The notes under the pieces are model-generated. The model was given only the letters and a program-made list of their open reading frames with translations. It was not told where the DNA came from and did not search any database. From NCBI GenBank assembly GCA_965153355.1, contig OZ231127.1:79670001-79734000 (forward strand): a DNA stretch of 64,000 nt, given 5' to 3'. Shown here piece after piece: positions 48,765 through 60,371 of this stretch. Made by a program: the position numbers and the translations under genes. Source of the stretch: Flaccisagitta enflata (taxonomy: Eukaryota; Chaetognatha; Sagittoidea; Aphragmophora). Each line of letters starts with the position of its first letter. The stretch's first letter is position 1.

Positions 48765-49100
48765 TGGGAGACTTCTCTCTCTTTTTTCGCAATATCTCTT
48801 CCCCTCATTCTCCTACTCTAACACGCCCTCTTTTCTCTTTCTCTCTCTCCCGGGTTGACTCTTCTCTTTTCTCTCATCTTACCCCTCCAGCCCCTTTCCC
48901 TCCTATTCTGATCCTTCTTCTTTGCTCTCTCTCTCTTTCCCAGGGTGACTCTTCTCTCTTCTCTCATCTTACCCCTGCACCTCCTTTCCCTTCTATTCTA
49001 ACCTACCTCCTTTTCTCTTTCTCTCTCCCAGGGTGACTTCTTTCTCTCCTCTCATCTAACCCCTTCAGCCCCTTTTCCTCCTATTCCGCCGCCTTCTTTT
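48765..49100. repeat. CAGGGTGACTCTTCTCT minisatellite, left part
   Basis: Three to four units of about 85 bp with GGGTGACTCTTCTCT, CTCTCATCTTACCCCT and CCTTTTCCCTCCTATTC. The same array resumes at 49615, so the family C copy inserted into it. Confidence 0.82.
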
Positions 49101-49106
49101 CTCTTT

Positions 49107-49605
49107 TTGGGCAGCGGCCCCAAAGGGCCAATGTCCTGTAGAACACAGGGGGGAATTTCGAGACGTCTGTCCTTCCGTCCGTCCTTCCGTCTGTCCGTCT
49201 GTCCCCCCCGTTGACCATCAAGGCCTCAAATTAGTCCTCCCAGGCCTCAATTTAGCCCTCGAGGCCTCAAATCAGCCCTCTTGGCTTCAAATCAGCCCCC
49301 CATGCCTCAAATCTGCCCTCCAGACCTAAAATCTGCCCTCCAGACCTTCAATCAGCCCTCCAAGCATAAAACCAGCCCTCCAAACCCTAATTATACCTTC
49401 CAGCCCTCAAATATGCCTACAGTGGCCTAAATCAGCCATCTAGAGCCCCTCAGGACAGACGGAAGGACGGACGTCTCGAAATTCACCCCTGTGTTCTACA
49501 GGACATTGGCCCTTTGAGGCCGCTGCCCTGCTCTCACTCCACTTTTTCACTGGATCACTCCCAGCAGGGCATCGGGTACCGCTGACCATTTGCGATCCTT
49601 GGATG
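49107..49605 (-). mobile_element. Family C element, reverse copy 5, inserted in a minisatellite
   Basis: TTTTTGGGCAGCGGCCCCAA, GGGCCAATGTCCTGTAG, a core of 20-bp units (GGCCTCAAATCAGCCCTCTT and variants), an inverted end AGGACATTGGCCC...GCCGCTGCCCTG, and left arm GGGCATCGGGTACCGCTGAC. The sequences GACGTCTGTCCTTCCGTCCG and its complement flank the core, adding a longer inverted repeat. Confidence 0.87.
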
Positions 49606-49710
49606 ACTAGTTCTCTTTCTCCCAGGGTGACTCTTCTCTTTCCTCTCATCTCCACCTCCTTTCCCTCTTATTCTAACCCACTTTCTTTTCTCTTTCTCTG
49701 TCTCTCAGGA
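49606..49710. repeat. CAGGGTGACTCTTCTCT minisatellite, right part
   Basis: Continuation of the 48765 array after the family C insertion. Confidence 0.75.
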
Positions 49711-49919
49711 TTTCGTCATTCCAAAAATATCTTTCTTGTGACAAAACTAAAGTGAGTTGTTGAGAGTATTCGTGGCGCCACCACGCGGCCTCAGACATGA
49801 CTTACGAATCAATAAAAAGACGCAACTGTGACGCAGCGGGGCGTTGATTGGCGTGGCGTGGCGAGGCGTGCAGTGGAGTAGACATTTATAGCCATAACAT
49901 TAATACAAGATCGTCTCCG

Positions 49920-50155
49920 CCTTCAGTCCTTTGTACTCTCTTCTCTCTCCTTTCTGCACTCTTTCTCTTCCTCCCCGCCTTCTTTGTACACTCTTCTCTC
50001 TACTTTCTGCACTCCCTCTCTTCTTCTTCCCTCCTTTGTACTCTCTTCTTTCTCCTCTCTGCACTCTCTGTCTTCTTCCTCCCCCTCCTTTGTACTCTCT
50101 TCTCTCTTCTTTCTGCACTCCCTCTCTTCCCCCCCCCTCTTCTATCATATTTCAC
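49920..50155. repeat. TTTGTACTCTCTTCTCTC minisatellite
   Basis: Four units of about 55-60 bp: TTTGTACTCTCTTCTCTC, CTTTCTGCACTC, CTCTCTTC and a C-rich end. Confidence 0.88.
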
Positions 50156-50756
50156 TCTTTGCCAAACTGATTCCTATTTCACGCTCAAATGGTGACCAAA
50201 GACAAGCGAGTTACGTGTCATAGTTTCACAGACACATTTGCTCTCAACAGAGTACTTCCACATTTTAGCTCGCAACAAATCATCTTTATTTCTTCTCCAA
50301 TCTATTCACCCACATTTTTGCACTCAACGGATCAACTTCAAATATCTGCACTCAACGAAAACAATATCTTTAATGTCAGAACATGAGACCTTCTGTTCAG
50401 GTTGGAAAGAGACATCAACCATTACACAGAGGTACGGCTAGATAGACAGATTTACTGGGATGAGTAGATGCATGTAATGTCACACTACTACTACTAATGT
50501 GCTTGGGGAAGAGAGAGCGCGGGATCGAGTGTTGACAAAACATTGTGTTGAATGTTTTCGTTGTATCTACAAAAATGAGGACTCAAAAATATCTAACCTT
50601 CTCTGTCTTTTTCAACCTTAATATCTCTGCCTCTGTCTCTGTCTCTGTCCCTTTTCTGTCTCTTTCAACCCTTAATGTCTCTGTCTCATTTCTATCGGTC
50701 TGTGACTGACGTCATTCAGTCTGAAAGTAAGGATCTATCTGTTCTCTTTCCTAACT
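50156..50756. other. Stretch without recognised gene
   Basis: Contains TCTGTCTCTGCC words near 50630-50690 only. Confidence 0.35.
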
Positions 50757-50757
50757 G

Positions 50758-50824
<67 letters not shown>
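50757..50824. repeat. (CT)n microsatellite
   Basis: Dinucleotide array. Confidence 0.95.
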
Positions 50825-50828
<4 letters not shown>

Positions 50829-51005
50829 TCAAAGGAAGTGCCAAATCAGCGTTTCCCATATTTTACATTTTCCATCTTGTTAATCAGTCTAGCCAGTTTT
50901 CTTATCAATATCGGAAAATCAGCGATATTCTCCCTTTCACTTTTGCCGTCGAGTCCAAGCCGAAACAATCTTAGAAACGCGCCTTTCAAGGAGAAGAGAG
51001 GTAAA

Positions 51006-51096
51006 ACAAGTGACGCGGGGTCAAAATATTATTGAGGACGGGTGGGCAGGGGCATCCAACCCCCATCGACACTCCATCGTGTCCGCGACTATAAAG
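51006..51096 (+). mobile_element. Short family A variant
   Basis: AACAAGTGACGCGGGGTCAA, GAGGACGGGTGGGCAGGGGC, ATCGTGTCCGCGACTATAAA. It shares the GTGACGCGGGGTCA left end with the 5697 copy and lacks the tetranucleotide core. Confidence 0.7.
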
Positions 51097-51099
51097 TGA

Positions 51100-51480
51100 A
51101 GAAAAAAGAAAGACTTGAAGAAGAAGAAGATGAAGGAGAAGAAGAAAAAGAAAGACTTGAACAAGAAGAAAAAGATTAAGGAGAAGAAGAAAAAGAAAAA
51201 GAAAACGAAAAAGAAGAACAAGAACAAGAAAGAGAAGAAGAAAAAGAAAAAGTAAAAGTAAAAAAAAAGTACGGGGTAGGCCTATAGGCGAAAGAGAAAA
51301 GTATAAATAGGGAAAGAAAAACAGAATTGAGAATGAGAAAAAGAGTTAGTTAGAAGAAAAAAAAAGGAAAGCACAAATAAAAAAAGAATATGAATAAAAG
51401 GAAGGTAATCGATTCAGAAAAAAAAAAAAGAAAAAGAAAAACAACAACAAAGGAAAACAAAAGGAAACAGGGGAAAAAGT
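51100..51480. repeat. Purine-rich AAGAAGAAAAAG tract
   Basis: Irregular A/G-rich sequence. Two copies of AAAGACTTGAA(G/C)AAGAAG-like units at 51108 and 51150. Confidence 0.7.
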
Positions 51481-51564
51481 TGACAGATCTGCAAATCTTA
51501 ATCAACACTTTCCGTTTCAACGTTTTCATCATTACAAAAAAAAAAAACGGGAACATTCAACCTT

Positions 51565-51609
51565 CAACAACAACAACAAAAAAACAACAACAAAAAAACA
51601 ACAACAAAA

Positions 51610-51708
<99 letters not shown>

Positions 51709-51710
51709 CG
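51565..51710. repeat. (AAC)n microsatellite upstream of gene 2
   Basis: AACAACAACAAAA lead-in then pure AAC, ending 10 bp before the gene 2 start codon. Confidence 0.97.
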
Positions 51711-51720
51711 GGGATCAGCG

Positions 51721-51794
51721 ATGAGTGAAAGCACGTTGAAGGCGTTGTCTCTTTACGACTTGTCTAAGGCCGGGAGACGTGGGAAAGACGGAGG
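51721..51794 (+). CDS. Gene 2 exon 1
   Basis: ATG 51721 follows GGGATCAGCG; donor GGAGG|GTAAGT is strong. 24 codons plus two bases: MSESTLKALSLYDLSKAGRR then GKDG. Basic, no recognised domain. The phase-2 end matches exon 2 at 53250. GATCAG|CG could also be an acceptor, so an upstream non-coding exon is possible. Confidence 0.65.
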
Positions 51795-51940
51795 GTAAGT
51801 CCTCGGTTTACAATCAGGGAGGGTAAGTTCATGATTCTGTTTTGTTTTTTTTTTTTGGGGGGGGGCTCGTGACGAAGCGAATTTTGTCACGACATTGTTG
51901 TGCTGTTTATTGTTGTTCTGATGTGCCTATTGGTTGCTTT

Positions 51941-52108
51941 TTAGTTGCGGACACGCAACTCTATAAGAGCCTTTGTCCGTCCGTCCGTTGGTCCGTCGGT
52001 CCGTCGGTCCGTCGGTCCGTGAACACGAGTCGAAAAGTTTGAAAATGCTCATTTCCGCCCCTGCCCACCCGTCCGCAACTGGTATTGGCCGTGTATCCGG
52101 CCTTGTTT
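51941..52108 (-). mobile_element. Family A element, reverse, in gene 2 intron 1
   Basis: TTTTAGTTGCGGACACGCAA, CCGTCC array, CGAGTCGAAAAG, CCTGCCCACCCGTCCGCAAC, GGCCGTGTATCCGGCCTTGT. It is followed by an extra TTTTGTTTTG. Confidence 0.9.
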
Positions 52109-52205
52109 TGTTTTGTTTTGGGGAGTGTTGAGTTACGTTGTGTGAAAATTAGATTGTGAACATTCAGAATAAGAGCGCGCGCGGTGAGAATATGAAGCAG
52201 TATAT

Positions 52206-52206
52206 G

Positions 52207-52240
<34 letters not shown>

Positions 52241-52250
52241 ACGCACACGC

Positions 52251-52296
<46 letters not shown>

Positions 52297-52305
52297 CCAC
52301 ACACA
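52206..52305. repeat. (CA)n with (CACACG) block
   Basis: CA array with five CACACG units in its centre. Confidence 0.95.
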
Positions 52306-52376
52306 CAAATACACAGTTGTTCGTGATGAAGATTAAACAGTAAAAAAAAAAGACAATGCCAAAACGATAACAAAAA

Positions 52377-52409
<33 letters not shown>

Positions 52410-52631
52410 AAAACAAAAAAAGAAACAAGAAAAAAAAGAACAACGACAACGGGAATAGCAATCTGTTGCCTTCGTTGGAAATCACCAGAGGCTCCCAGGA
52501 GAACTCATTCCAACACTTTATACACATGCTCTCACTTGCCTTTTTTTTTCAGTCTCCATCGCTTTCTATACTGCATCTGGTTTCTGCTCTTTTCACCTTT
52601 TTCATTCTCTTTGTGTGATTGTTAATGTTAT

Positions 52632-52766
<135 letters not shown>

Positions 52767-52799
52767 CGTTGTCGATGTAATTGTTGTTGTTGTCTTACT

Positions 52800-53170
52800 C
52801 TTACTCTTTCTCAAACCTCTCTCTCAAACCCTACCTTCCGCCCCCTTCCCTTCCCTCTCCTTCCCCATAACCTCGCCACTCTCTTTCTCCCTCCTTGCTT
52901 CCAAACCTTACCTTTCGCATTCTTCCCTTTCCTCCTCCTTCCCTCCATCTCCTCTTTATTCTGCTCTTATCCTCGTACCCTCCCTCCCTCTCCTCCTCCC
53001 TCCCTCTCCTCCTCCCTCCCCGATTCCATTCTCTCTCATCTTTTGTCTCATTCCCTTACCAGCCCTTCCCTCAATCTCTTTGTTCTGCTCTCTTCCCCAC
53101 ACCCTCCTTCCTTTCCTCCCTCCCTCCCTCCCTCCCTCCCTCCCTCCATCTCCTTTCTCCCTTCTCCTCT
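52800..53170. repeat. CCCTCCCT-rich pyrimidine tract
   Basis: C/T-rich stretch with two loose copies of a segment containing CAAACC(T/C)TACCTT(T/C)CGC (52821 and 52900), and CCCTCCCT runs at 53120-53150. Confidence 0.7.
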
Positions 53171-53249
53171 CTCTCCATAAAAAATTCTATTCATAAATTC
53201 ATCCTCCACTTGTATTTTATTATCTCCTCTTTTTTTTTTCACGCCGTAG

Positions 53250-53497
53250 ACGTTACGGCAGAGGCAAGAAAGGAGCCGCAGGCGAAGACGGAGAGGGAGG
53301 AAGCAAAGAAGGAGAGGACAAGGAAGGAGACGGTGAGGAGGAGGAGAAGAAGGAAGATGACGAGTTTTCGAAGGAAGAGACTGACTCTGAAAGACGAGCG
53401 AGGAAAGAAAGGGAAAAGGAGGAAGCGCTGGCTTACGAGGAAGAACTGAGGAGAGACAAGGAGGAAAGAGCCAACTTGGACAAAATGTCGCTTCGAG
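53250..53497 (+). CDS. Gene 2 exon 2: acidic, probable coiled coil
   Basis: Acceptor TTTTTTTTTCACGCCGTAG|ACGT, donor CTTCGAG|GTGATT, 248 bp, phase 2 in and phase 1 out. Begins GRYGRGKKGAAGEDGEGGSK, then an acidic stretch with DGEEEEKKEDDEF, then charged ERRARKEREKEEALAYEEEL and RRDKEERANLDKMSLR, which looks like a long charged helix or coiled coil. No family recognised. Two other frames are open but low-complexity; this frame is chosen because it joins exon 1 in phase. A GTT array follows the donor. Confidence 0.65.
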
Positions 53498-53504
53498 GTG
53501 ATTC

Positions 53505-53710
<206 letters not shown>

Positions 53711-54022
53711 TTTCTTTTTTCGTAATTGCTATTGACGCTCATTTTTCGTCGGCACACCATTTCCACATACAATGGTTAATGAACCGACGGCATACATGAG
53801 CCGTGGTAAGCCAATTTGCCCTTTTGCCTTCCTTGAAGAGTTCTGACAAAGAGTCTGACTAATGCGCTTTTAAAACTTGCAAATCGAAACTAAGAGCCTT
53901 GATAATAATGAATTTGTCTTCATACAATAAAACTCTGAGGGAATTTCAAAGCTCATTGAATTTTGAAATTCAAGTGACTGGCTTGGAAAATATTCACGTT
54001 AAGAGAAGGAATGGAAAGGAGC

Positions 54023-54238
<216 letters not shown>

Positions 54239-54242
54239 CTCG

Positions 54243-54650
54243 AAGTAGTTGACTTTAACTAGTTAGTTAACTAGTTAAAATTTTGAAAACCCTAGTGGTT
54301 AACTAACCTAAATTAACTAGTTAACTATTTGACTAATTCTTGGGTGCAAAATGACATAATTCAGCAGTTTTCTTAAAATCTAAGGGATTTTTAGAAGAAT
54401 TCATGATGATTTTGAAGGAATAAAAATTCTTTTTTAGTTAGAACAGGGAAATATATAATGTTTGAGTCAAAATTGACAGGGGAAAATTTGCCTTTGTAAA
54501 AATTCAATGGGAATGCCTGTTTTTAGGATAAATTTTCATAAGAAATGAAAAAAAAAACTGTAATTTTTAACTTCTTTTAGTGGTTAACTACGAAAAAAGT
54601 AGTTAAGTTAACTATTAACTTGTTAATTTAAAAACCTTAACTACTTCGGG
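54243..54650. repeat. Inverted AACTAGTTAA-rich region
   Basis: GAAGTAGTTGACTTTAACTA at the left and TTAACTACTTCGGGTCCTAA at the right are inverted, and both ends are rich in TTAACTAGTTAA words. A foldback element of about 400 bp is plausible; exact ends and target site are not clear. Confidence 0.5.
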
Positions 54651-54732
54651 TCCTAAAACAAAGGAGGAAAGAAAAAAATGAAAGACAGATGGACAGACAG
54701 ACAGACAGACCAAACGACAGAATTGAAATATA

Positions 54733-54733
54733 A

Positions 54734-54821
<88 letters not shown>

Positions 54822-54822
54822 C
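54733..54822. repeat. (AAAG)n microsatellite
   Basis: Pure tetranucleotide array. Confidence 0.96.
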
Positions 54823-54849
54823 AGAAAAAAGAAACAAGGAAAGAAAGAA

Positions 54850-55030
54850 ACAAGGCCGGATACACGGCCATCAGTTGCGGATGGGTGGGCAGGAGCGGAA
54901 ATACGCATTTTCCCACTTTTCGACTCGATGGTTACGGACCAACGGACCAACGGACGGACTGACGGACCAACGGACGGACGGACGGACGGACGGACAAAGC
55001 CTCTTATAGAGTTGCGTGTCCGCAACTAAA
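54850..55030 (+). mobile_element. Family A element
   Basis: AACAAGGCCGGATACACGGC, AGTTGCGGATGGGTGGGC, CACTTTTCGACTCGATGG, GGAC array, GTTGCGTGTCCGCAACTAAA. Very close to the 17213 copy. Confidence 0.9.
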
Positions 55031-55139
55031 AAAAAGAGAAAGAAAGAAAGACAGAGAGTAAGACATTAAGTAGGGGAGGAAAATGCGCACCTAGGTAAAG
55101 TAGAAATGGAAAAAGAAGGAAAAGCGAAAGGTGGAAAGA

Positions 55140-55438
<299 letters not shown>

Positions 55439-55557
55439 GAGGAATGATCGGATTTATTGTTTCGTGTTTTCGTGAAATGAGAACAATAAAACCTAGTGAG
55501 TTGCCGGCATCATGCTGTCACCCTTCTTTCCCCCTTTTCTCTCTCCTGTCAAACATT

Positions 55558-55758
55558 TTTAGTCGCGTGCTACGCGACTCTACACCTCGCTTTGTCGGTC
55601 CGTCCGTCCGTCGGTCCGTCCGTCCGTTGGTCCGTCACACTTTTTCGGCGTCTATGGGGTTTTTGGCTTTGCTGCTCCTGCCCAAATGCTCCACTGACCT
55701 CAATTATGGCCCCTGCCCACCCGCACGCGACTAGGGTAGCCGTGTATCCGGCCTTGTT
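55558..55758 (-). mobile_element. Family B element, reverse
   Basis: TTAGTCGCGTGCTACGCGAC, CCGTCC array, CACACTTTTTCGGCGTC, TTTGCTGCTCCTGCCC, CACCCGCACGCGACT, GTAGCCGTGTATCCGGCCTT. Confidence 0.9.
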
Positions 55759-55964
55759 TCCTCTACTTCCTGATGGCATCCTTTTTTCGCCCTTTCTTTT
55801 ACGTAAAACACCTTTTCCTCTTGTTAGTCCTTTTTGTCAGACTACCACCCTACATTTTCGTCGGTGACATTTTCTCCCCTAATCTCTACCATTACACTCC
55901 CTCCCCTATTATCTGTCATACCACTCACTAACCGTTTCCCTTCAATTACATTCCCTCCCCTTAG

Positions 55965-56030
55965 CCTGTATCTGTATCCCTGTATCCTGTATCCTGTATC
56001 CTGTATCCTGTATCCTGTATCCCTGTATCT
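55965..56030. repeat. (CTGTATC)n minisatellite
   Basis: About eight units of 6-8 bp (CTGTATCC). Confidence 0.93.
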
Positions 56031-56063
56031 ACCTCTCTTACTCCATTCCCTGGAGGATATTTA

Positions 56064-56829
56064 CACCGTCTTTAGATAGAACTGAAATATGCAAAACCTT
56101 TATAACCCTACATTTCTTAGCAAAAAATCTCCAAATTTTTAGTGAATGTTGCTAATGTGTGACGGTTTTACTCTGTCAAACCTCAGATCTTAGTACTTTA
56201 GATCTTGGGAATTGCATAACTCTGAAAGAATGGCCTATTTTAGAGCAAAATCAACTTTTTCCAACCTTTTTTTCAAAGAAGCTTGTAATTTTCTGCCTGT
56301 AGATTCAAAACAAATGGAACTGGAACTCTAAGAACACTTTTAGATTACAGATGATAATTCATAGACTTCCGTTTTGCTTGAAAATTTGACTGATTTCATT
56401 AATTTTGTGAAAACTATGATGATTTTTCTTGTTTGGCACTCACAATTTCCTTAAAAATCATCCAAAATCAATGAAAATCCCACTGAATATCAAAATTTTC
56501 TCAAAGTCAACAGTTTATGTGTTAGCTTTAAGTAATTGTTGATCATTTGAAACCAATCTTAGGGTTTTAGGTCGATATGCTTGGTAATAACAAGCAAAGA
56601 AAGACGGCTCTTTGAAAAAAAAAAACAGAGAAAAATTTCAGTGGCTCAAAAAAGGGGTGTTCTTTTCAGTGTTCTGCTGTGCTCCAATTATTCAGTTCCC
56701 ATATCTAAACTTTTACATAACAAAACCGTCATATCTTACTAATATCCACTAAAAATTTGAAGACTTTTTTCCCTGTAGTTTAGAAGTTATAAAGGTTTTG
56801 CATATTTCAAATCGATCTAAAGACGGTGT
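56064..56829. mobile_element. TA-flanked MITE 5 with long terminal repeats
   Basis: A 766-bp element whose first and last roughly 110 bp are inverted copies (left CACCGTCTTTAGATAGAACT, TATGCAAAACCTTTATAACC; right ends ATCTAAAGACGGTG). TA at 56062-56063 and 56830-56831. The interior is AT-rich with no open frame. A solo arm of the same family lies at 38764. Confidence 0.85.
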
Positions 56830-56830
56830 A

Positions 56831-56911
56831 CATGGAACCCTTAAGCACCTTCTCAAGCACTATTTTCTATAGTAAGAAGGTGCTTGAAGAAGGTACTTAA
56901 GGCGCCCATGT
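56831..56911. repeat. 81-bp inverted repeat (hairpin)
   Basis: Arms CCTTAAGCACCTTCTCAAGC and GCTTGAAGAAGGTACTTAAG pair almost perfectly around a 19-nt loop, and ACATGG...CCATGT extends the stem. It abuts the right TA of MITE 5. It may be a separate tiny foldback MITE. Confidence 0.75.
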
Positions 56912-56934
56912 GAACATCCTCCAGCTTTAACGCC

Positions 56935-57015
56935 TACCCCCGCCCCTCCCCCCGCCCCTCCCCTCGCCCCTTCCCCGCCCCTCCCCCCACCCCTTACCCC
57001 CGCCCCTCCCTCCGC
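56935..57015. repeat. CCCGCCCCTCCCC C-rich array
   Basis: Irregular repeats of CGCCCCTCCCC; G-quadruplex-prone on the minus strand. Confidence 0.8.
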
Positions 57016-57112
57016 GCTCGACGTCAAACTCCCTTCCGGCCTCCCCATCAGTTTTTTAACGGCCCTCTTTTCGTCATTCTCTCTCCTTTTGACATGAATC
57101 TTGTTCTACAGA

Positions 57113-57194
57113 CAATCCAACAGATCATCATTTTGTCCATTAATGAGTATTTTTACCGATTTATTGTCGGCTGTCTCGTCGCTGCGTCATAAAA
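57113..57194 (+). other. Possible exon, unassigned
   Basis: After TTGTTCTACAG the frame ACA ATC CAA is open for 26 codons and reads TIQQIIILSINEYFYRFIVG then CLVAAS-stop, a hydrophobic, membrane-like peptide. It could be a terminal exon, but the phase does not fit gene 2 exon 2 and there is no other support. Confidence 0.2.
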
Positions 57195-57684
57195 CGTCCT
57201 TTTTATCACCTTGTTGTGCCGGTCTGTCTGTCTGTCTGTCTGCCTGTAAGTCCGTCCGTCACTTTATTGTTTTTGTGTATGTATGACTATTAGAAAACAT
57301 TTTCTTTTCTTTTTTCATGAAACGCTCAAATATGCTAAGATCTTTTTGGGATTTTTTCACCCCATCAACTTAACAAGGACTATATTTTCGCGCAATTGGA
57401 ATTTGAGGAGGAATAGAAAATGAATGCCATACAGCCCTACGAAATTATTTTCTGTGAATTTTCAGCATATTATGCATTTCTCCCATTTAAACACTCATGG
57501 GTTTCTTCATTTCTCTTTTTCGAGTTTTACTGTAAAAGACAGCAACTTTGATAGAATATGACATATATTCTTGTTAGATTTTGGTGACATTACCTAGTAC
57601 CGAGGCCCTTTACCGAGCCCTGGTAATGCCCCCGCCCGTACCGAGCCCCCGACTTCCGGTATCCTACCGTGCCGAGGGACCGAC

Positions 57685-57764
57685 CGACCCTGCCCATGAG
57701 GTCACGCAAGGCATTGCTGACCACCCGCACGCGACTGGGGTAGCCGTGTATCCGGCCTTGTTCT
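57685..57764 (-). mobile_element. Family B right-half fragment
   Basis: CACCCGCACGCGACTGGGGT and AGCCGTGTATCCGGCCTTGT, preceded by GCAAGGCATTGCTGACC, which recalls the family C arm. Confidence 0.6.
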
Positions 57765-57859
57765 TTTAGATGATAGTTGTTTGGAGTAGAGAGTGAAGAA
57801 ATTGTGAAAAGTGTAATTGGTATCCTCAAATCCTCTCGGGAGGAGATATATCATACCCC

Positions 57860-59655
57860 CGCAGAATTCCATAATTTATGGCCATTTTATGGGTCTTTTT
57901 TTATGAAATCATAAAAAATACCCCAAAAAAAAGCATAAATTTATGGTATTTTATTAAGCATAATTTATGGCCCAAAAAACTCCATAAATTTATGGGCGAT
58001 AGGTACCAAAAAATTTATGAAATTTTTTCCATAAATTTATGCTGAAAACATATGACTTTTTTATGAATTTAAAGAAAAGCATAAAAAAACATACATTTTT
58101 TTGCCATAAATTTACTGGTACCTATTGCCCATAAATTTATGATCGTTTTTCGTCATAAATTAATGCAAAAAATAATGCATAAATTTATGCAAAAAAACAT
58201 ATGATTTTTTATGATTTCAAAAAAATAAAAAAAAGCGTTATAAATTTATGGACACAAATTGCCCATAAATTTATGATCATTTTAGGCCATAAATTAATGC
58301 CAAAAATATGCATAAATTTATGGCAAAACATAAGATTTTTTATGATTCCAAAGAAAATCATAAAAAACGGCGTTTTGCATAAATTTATGGACACAAATTG
58401 CCCATAAATTTATGATCATTTTAGGCCATAAATTAATGCTAAAAATATGCATGAATTTATGGCAAAAACATAAAATTTTTTATGATTCCAAAGAAAATCA
58501 TAAAAAAACAGCGTTTTTTTGCCATAAATTTATGGACACAAATTGCCCATAAATTTATGATCATTTTTGGCCATAAATTAATGCCAAAAATATGCATAAA
58601 TTTATGGCAAAAAACAAAAGATTTTTTATGATTCCAAAGAAAATCATAAAAAAACGGCGTTTTTTTGCCATAAATTTATGGACACAAATTGCCCATAAAT
58701 TTATGATCATTTTAGGCCATAAATTAATGCCAAAAATATGCATAAATTTATGGCAAAAAACATAAAATTTTTTATGATTCCAAAGAAAATCATAAAAAAA
58801 CAGCGTTTTTTTGCCATAAATTTATGGACACAAATTGCCCATAAATTTATGATCATTTTTTGTCATAAATTAATGCAATAAAAAGGCATAAATTTATGCG
58901 AAAAAACATATGATTTTTTATGATTCAAAAAAAAATCCTACAAAAAATGCTTTTTTTTGCCATAAAATAATGGGTACAAATCGCCCTTAAATTTATGATC
59001 ATTTTTTTTCATAAATTATTGCAATAAATAGGCATAAATTTATGCAAAAAAACACATTATTTTTTATTATTCCAAAGAAATCATAAAAAAACTCCTTTTT
59101 TTGTGCCCTAAATTTATGGGTACAAATTGCCCATAAATTCATGAGCAATTTTTGTCATAAATTATTGCAATAAATAGGCATAAATTTATGCCCAAAAACA
59201 TATTATTGTTTGTGATTCCAAAGAAAATCTTTTAAAAACTTCATTTTTTTGCCATAAATTTATGGGTAAAAAATGTCCATTAATTTATGATCATTTTTTG
59301 TCATAAATAATGCAATGAATAAGCATAAATTAATGCCAAAAAATGCATAATTTTTTATGATTCCTGAGAAAATGAAAAAAATGCATTTTTTTGCCATACA
59401 TTTATGGGTACAAAATGCCCATAGATTTATGATCATTTTTTGTCATAAATTAATGCAATGAAAATGCATAAATTTATGCCAAAAAACACATTTTTTTTTA
59501 TTACAAAGAAAATCTGCATTTTTTTTGCAAAAAAATTTGAGAGTACTTATTGCCCATAAATTTATGACCATTTTGTGTGATAAATTAGTGCAATAAATGT
59601 GCATGAATTTATGCAAAAAAAAACAAAAAATTTTTTATGATTCCAAAGAAAAATA
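57860..59655. repeat. AT-rich satellite, 139-146-bp units with CATAAATTTATG palindromes
   Basis: Anchor ACACAAATTGCCCATAAATT occurs at 58252, 58391, 58536, 58682 and 58828, giving unit lengths of 139-146 bp; flanking units are more diverged. Each unit carries several copies of CATAAATTTATG or half-sites, GATCATTTT, and TTTTTTATGATTCCAAAGAA. About twelve units in total. Small open frames here are artefacts. Confidence 0.93.
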
Positions 59656-59740
59656 ACGAAAAACTGGAGAGCTGATTTGAGGCCTTGAAAGCTGATTTGA
59701 AGCATGAGGGAAGATTGAGGGCTTAGAGAGCCTAAACCAG
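59656..59740 (+). mobile_element. Family C core fragment
   Basis: GAGAGCTGATTTGAGGCCTT repeats three to four times; this is the family C minisatellite without ends. Confidence 0.5.
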
Positions 59741-60168
59741 GCCTGCAACGCGGTTTCCTTATTCATATCATTTCTACAAAATGGGATCGAATTAACATTT
59801 TTGGCATCAAAATCGACTTAGTCGATGATTCTTTGCTCAATTTTTAGTACAAGCCCATTCTTTGAAGACAAAACGTCATTCTAGTAGTGCAGAATAGACC
59901 GATAGTATTAGGAAACCAGAAACAGTAAGTTGAGAGAAATCATTCCACATTAGGCTCACTTTTCTGTTTTTCAATAATCTATTCATTGCTTACTTCAATC
60001 TTTGATTCATTATTCATCTGGCTCATTCATTCATCTATCATTTCTAGCTCTTCAATCGATCTGTAATCCGTGATCGCAATCGGCAACGTCTATTTTGTCG
60101 TCGTCAATGTCAACAAAAGAAAAAAAATCGAGGTGGCATTCAATCTTTGATAACTTTTTTTTCTCAGT

Positions 60169-60260
60169 TTGAGGCAATCATAGAGAACGGTTTAAACCAC
60201 GTTTACCAAGTCAAGCGACAAATTTTTTCATTAAACTTTGTCACTATCCCCACCGTGGTG
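60169..60260 (+). CDS. Weak exon candidate (gene 2 or other)
   Basis: After AACTTTTTTTTCTCAG a phase-0 frame reads FEAIIENGLNHVYQVKRQIF and on to FVTIPT, with a possible donor ACCGTG|GTGAGG. Both ends are phase 0, fitting the exon candidate at 63752, but no exon linking it to gene 2 exon 2 (phase 1) was found. A family C right end follows within 70 bp. Confidence 0.3.
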
Positions 60261-60371
60261 AGGACAGAAGGACGGAAAGGTAGAAGAATGAAGCGACTGA
60301 TGGACGAATGTCTGGAAATTCCCGCGTGTCCTACAGGACATTGGCCCTTTGGGGCGGCTGCCCAAAAAGGG
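60261..60371 (+). mobile_element. Family C right-end fragment
   Basis: GTCCTACAGGACATTGGCCC and TTTGGGGCGGCTGCCCAAAA match the family C right palindrome; GGACAGAAGGACGG lies to its left. Confidence 0.65.
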
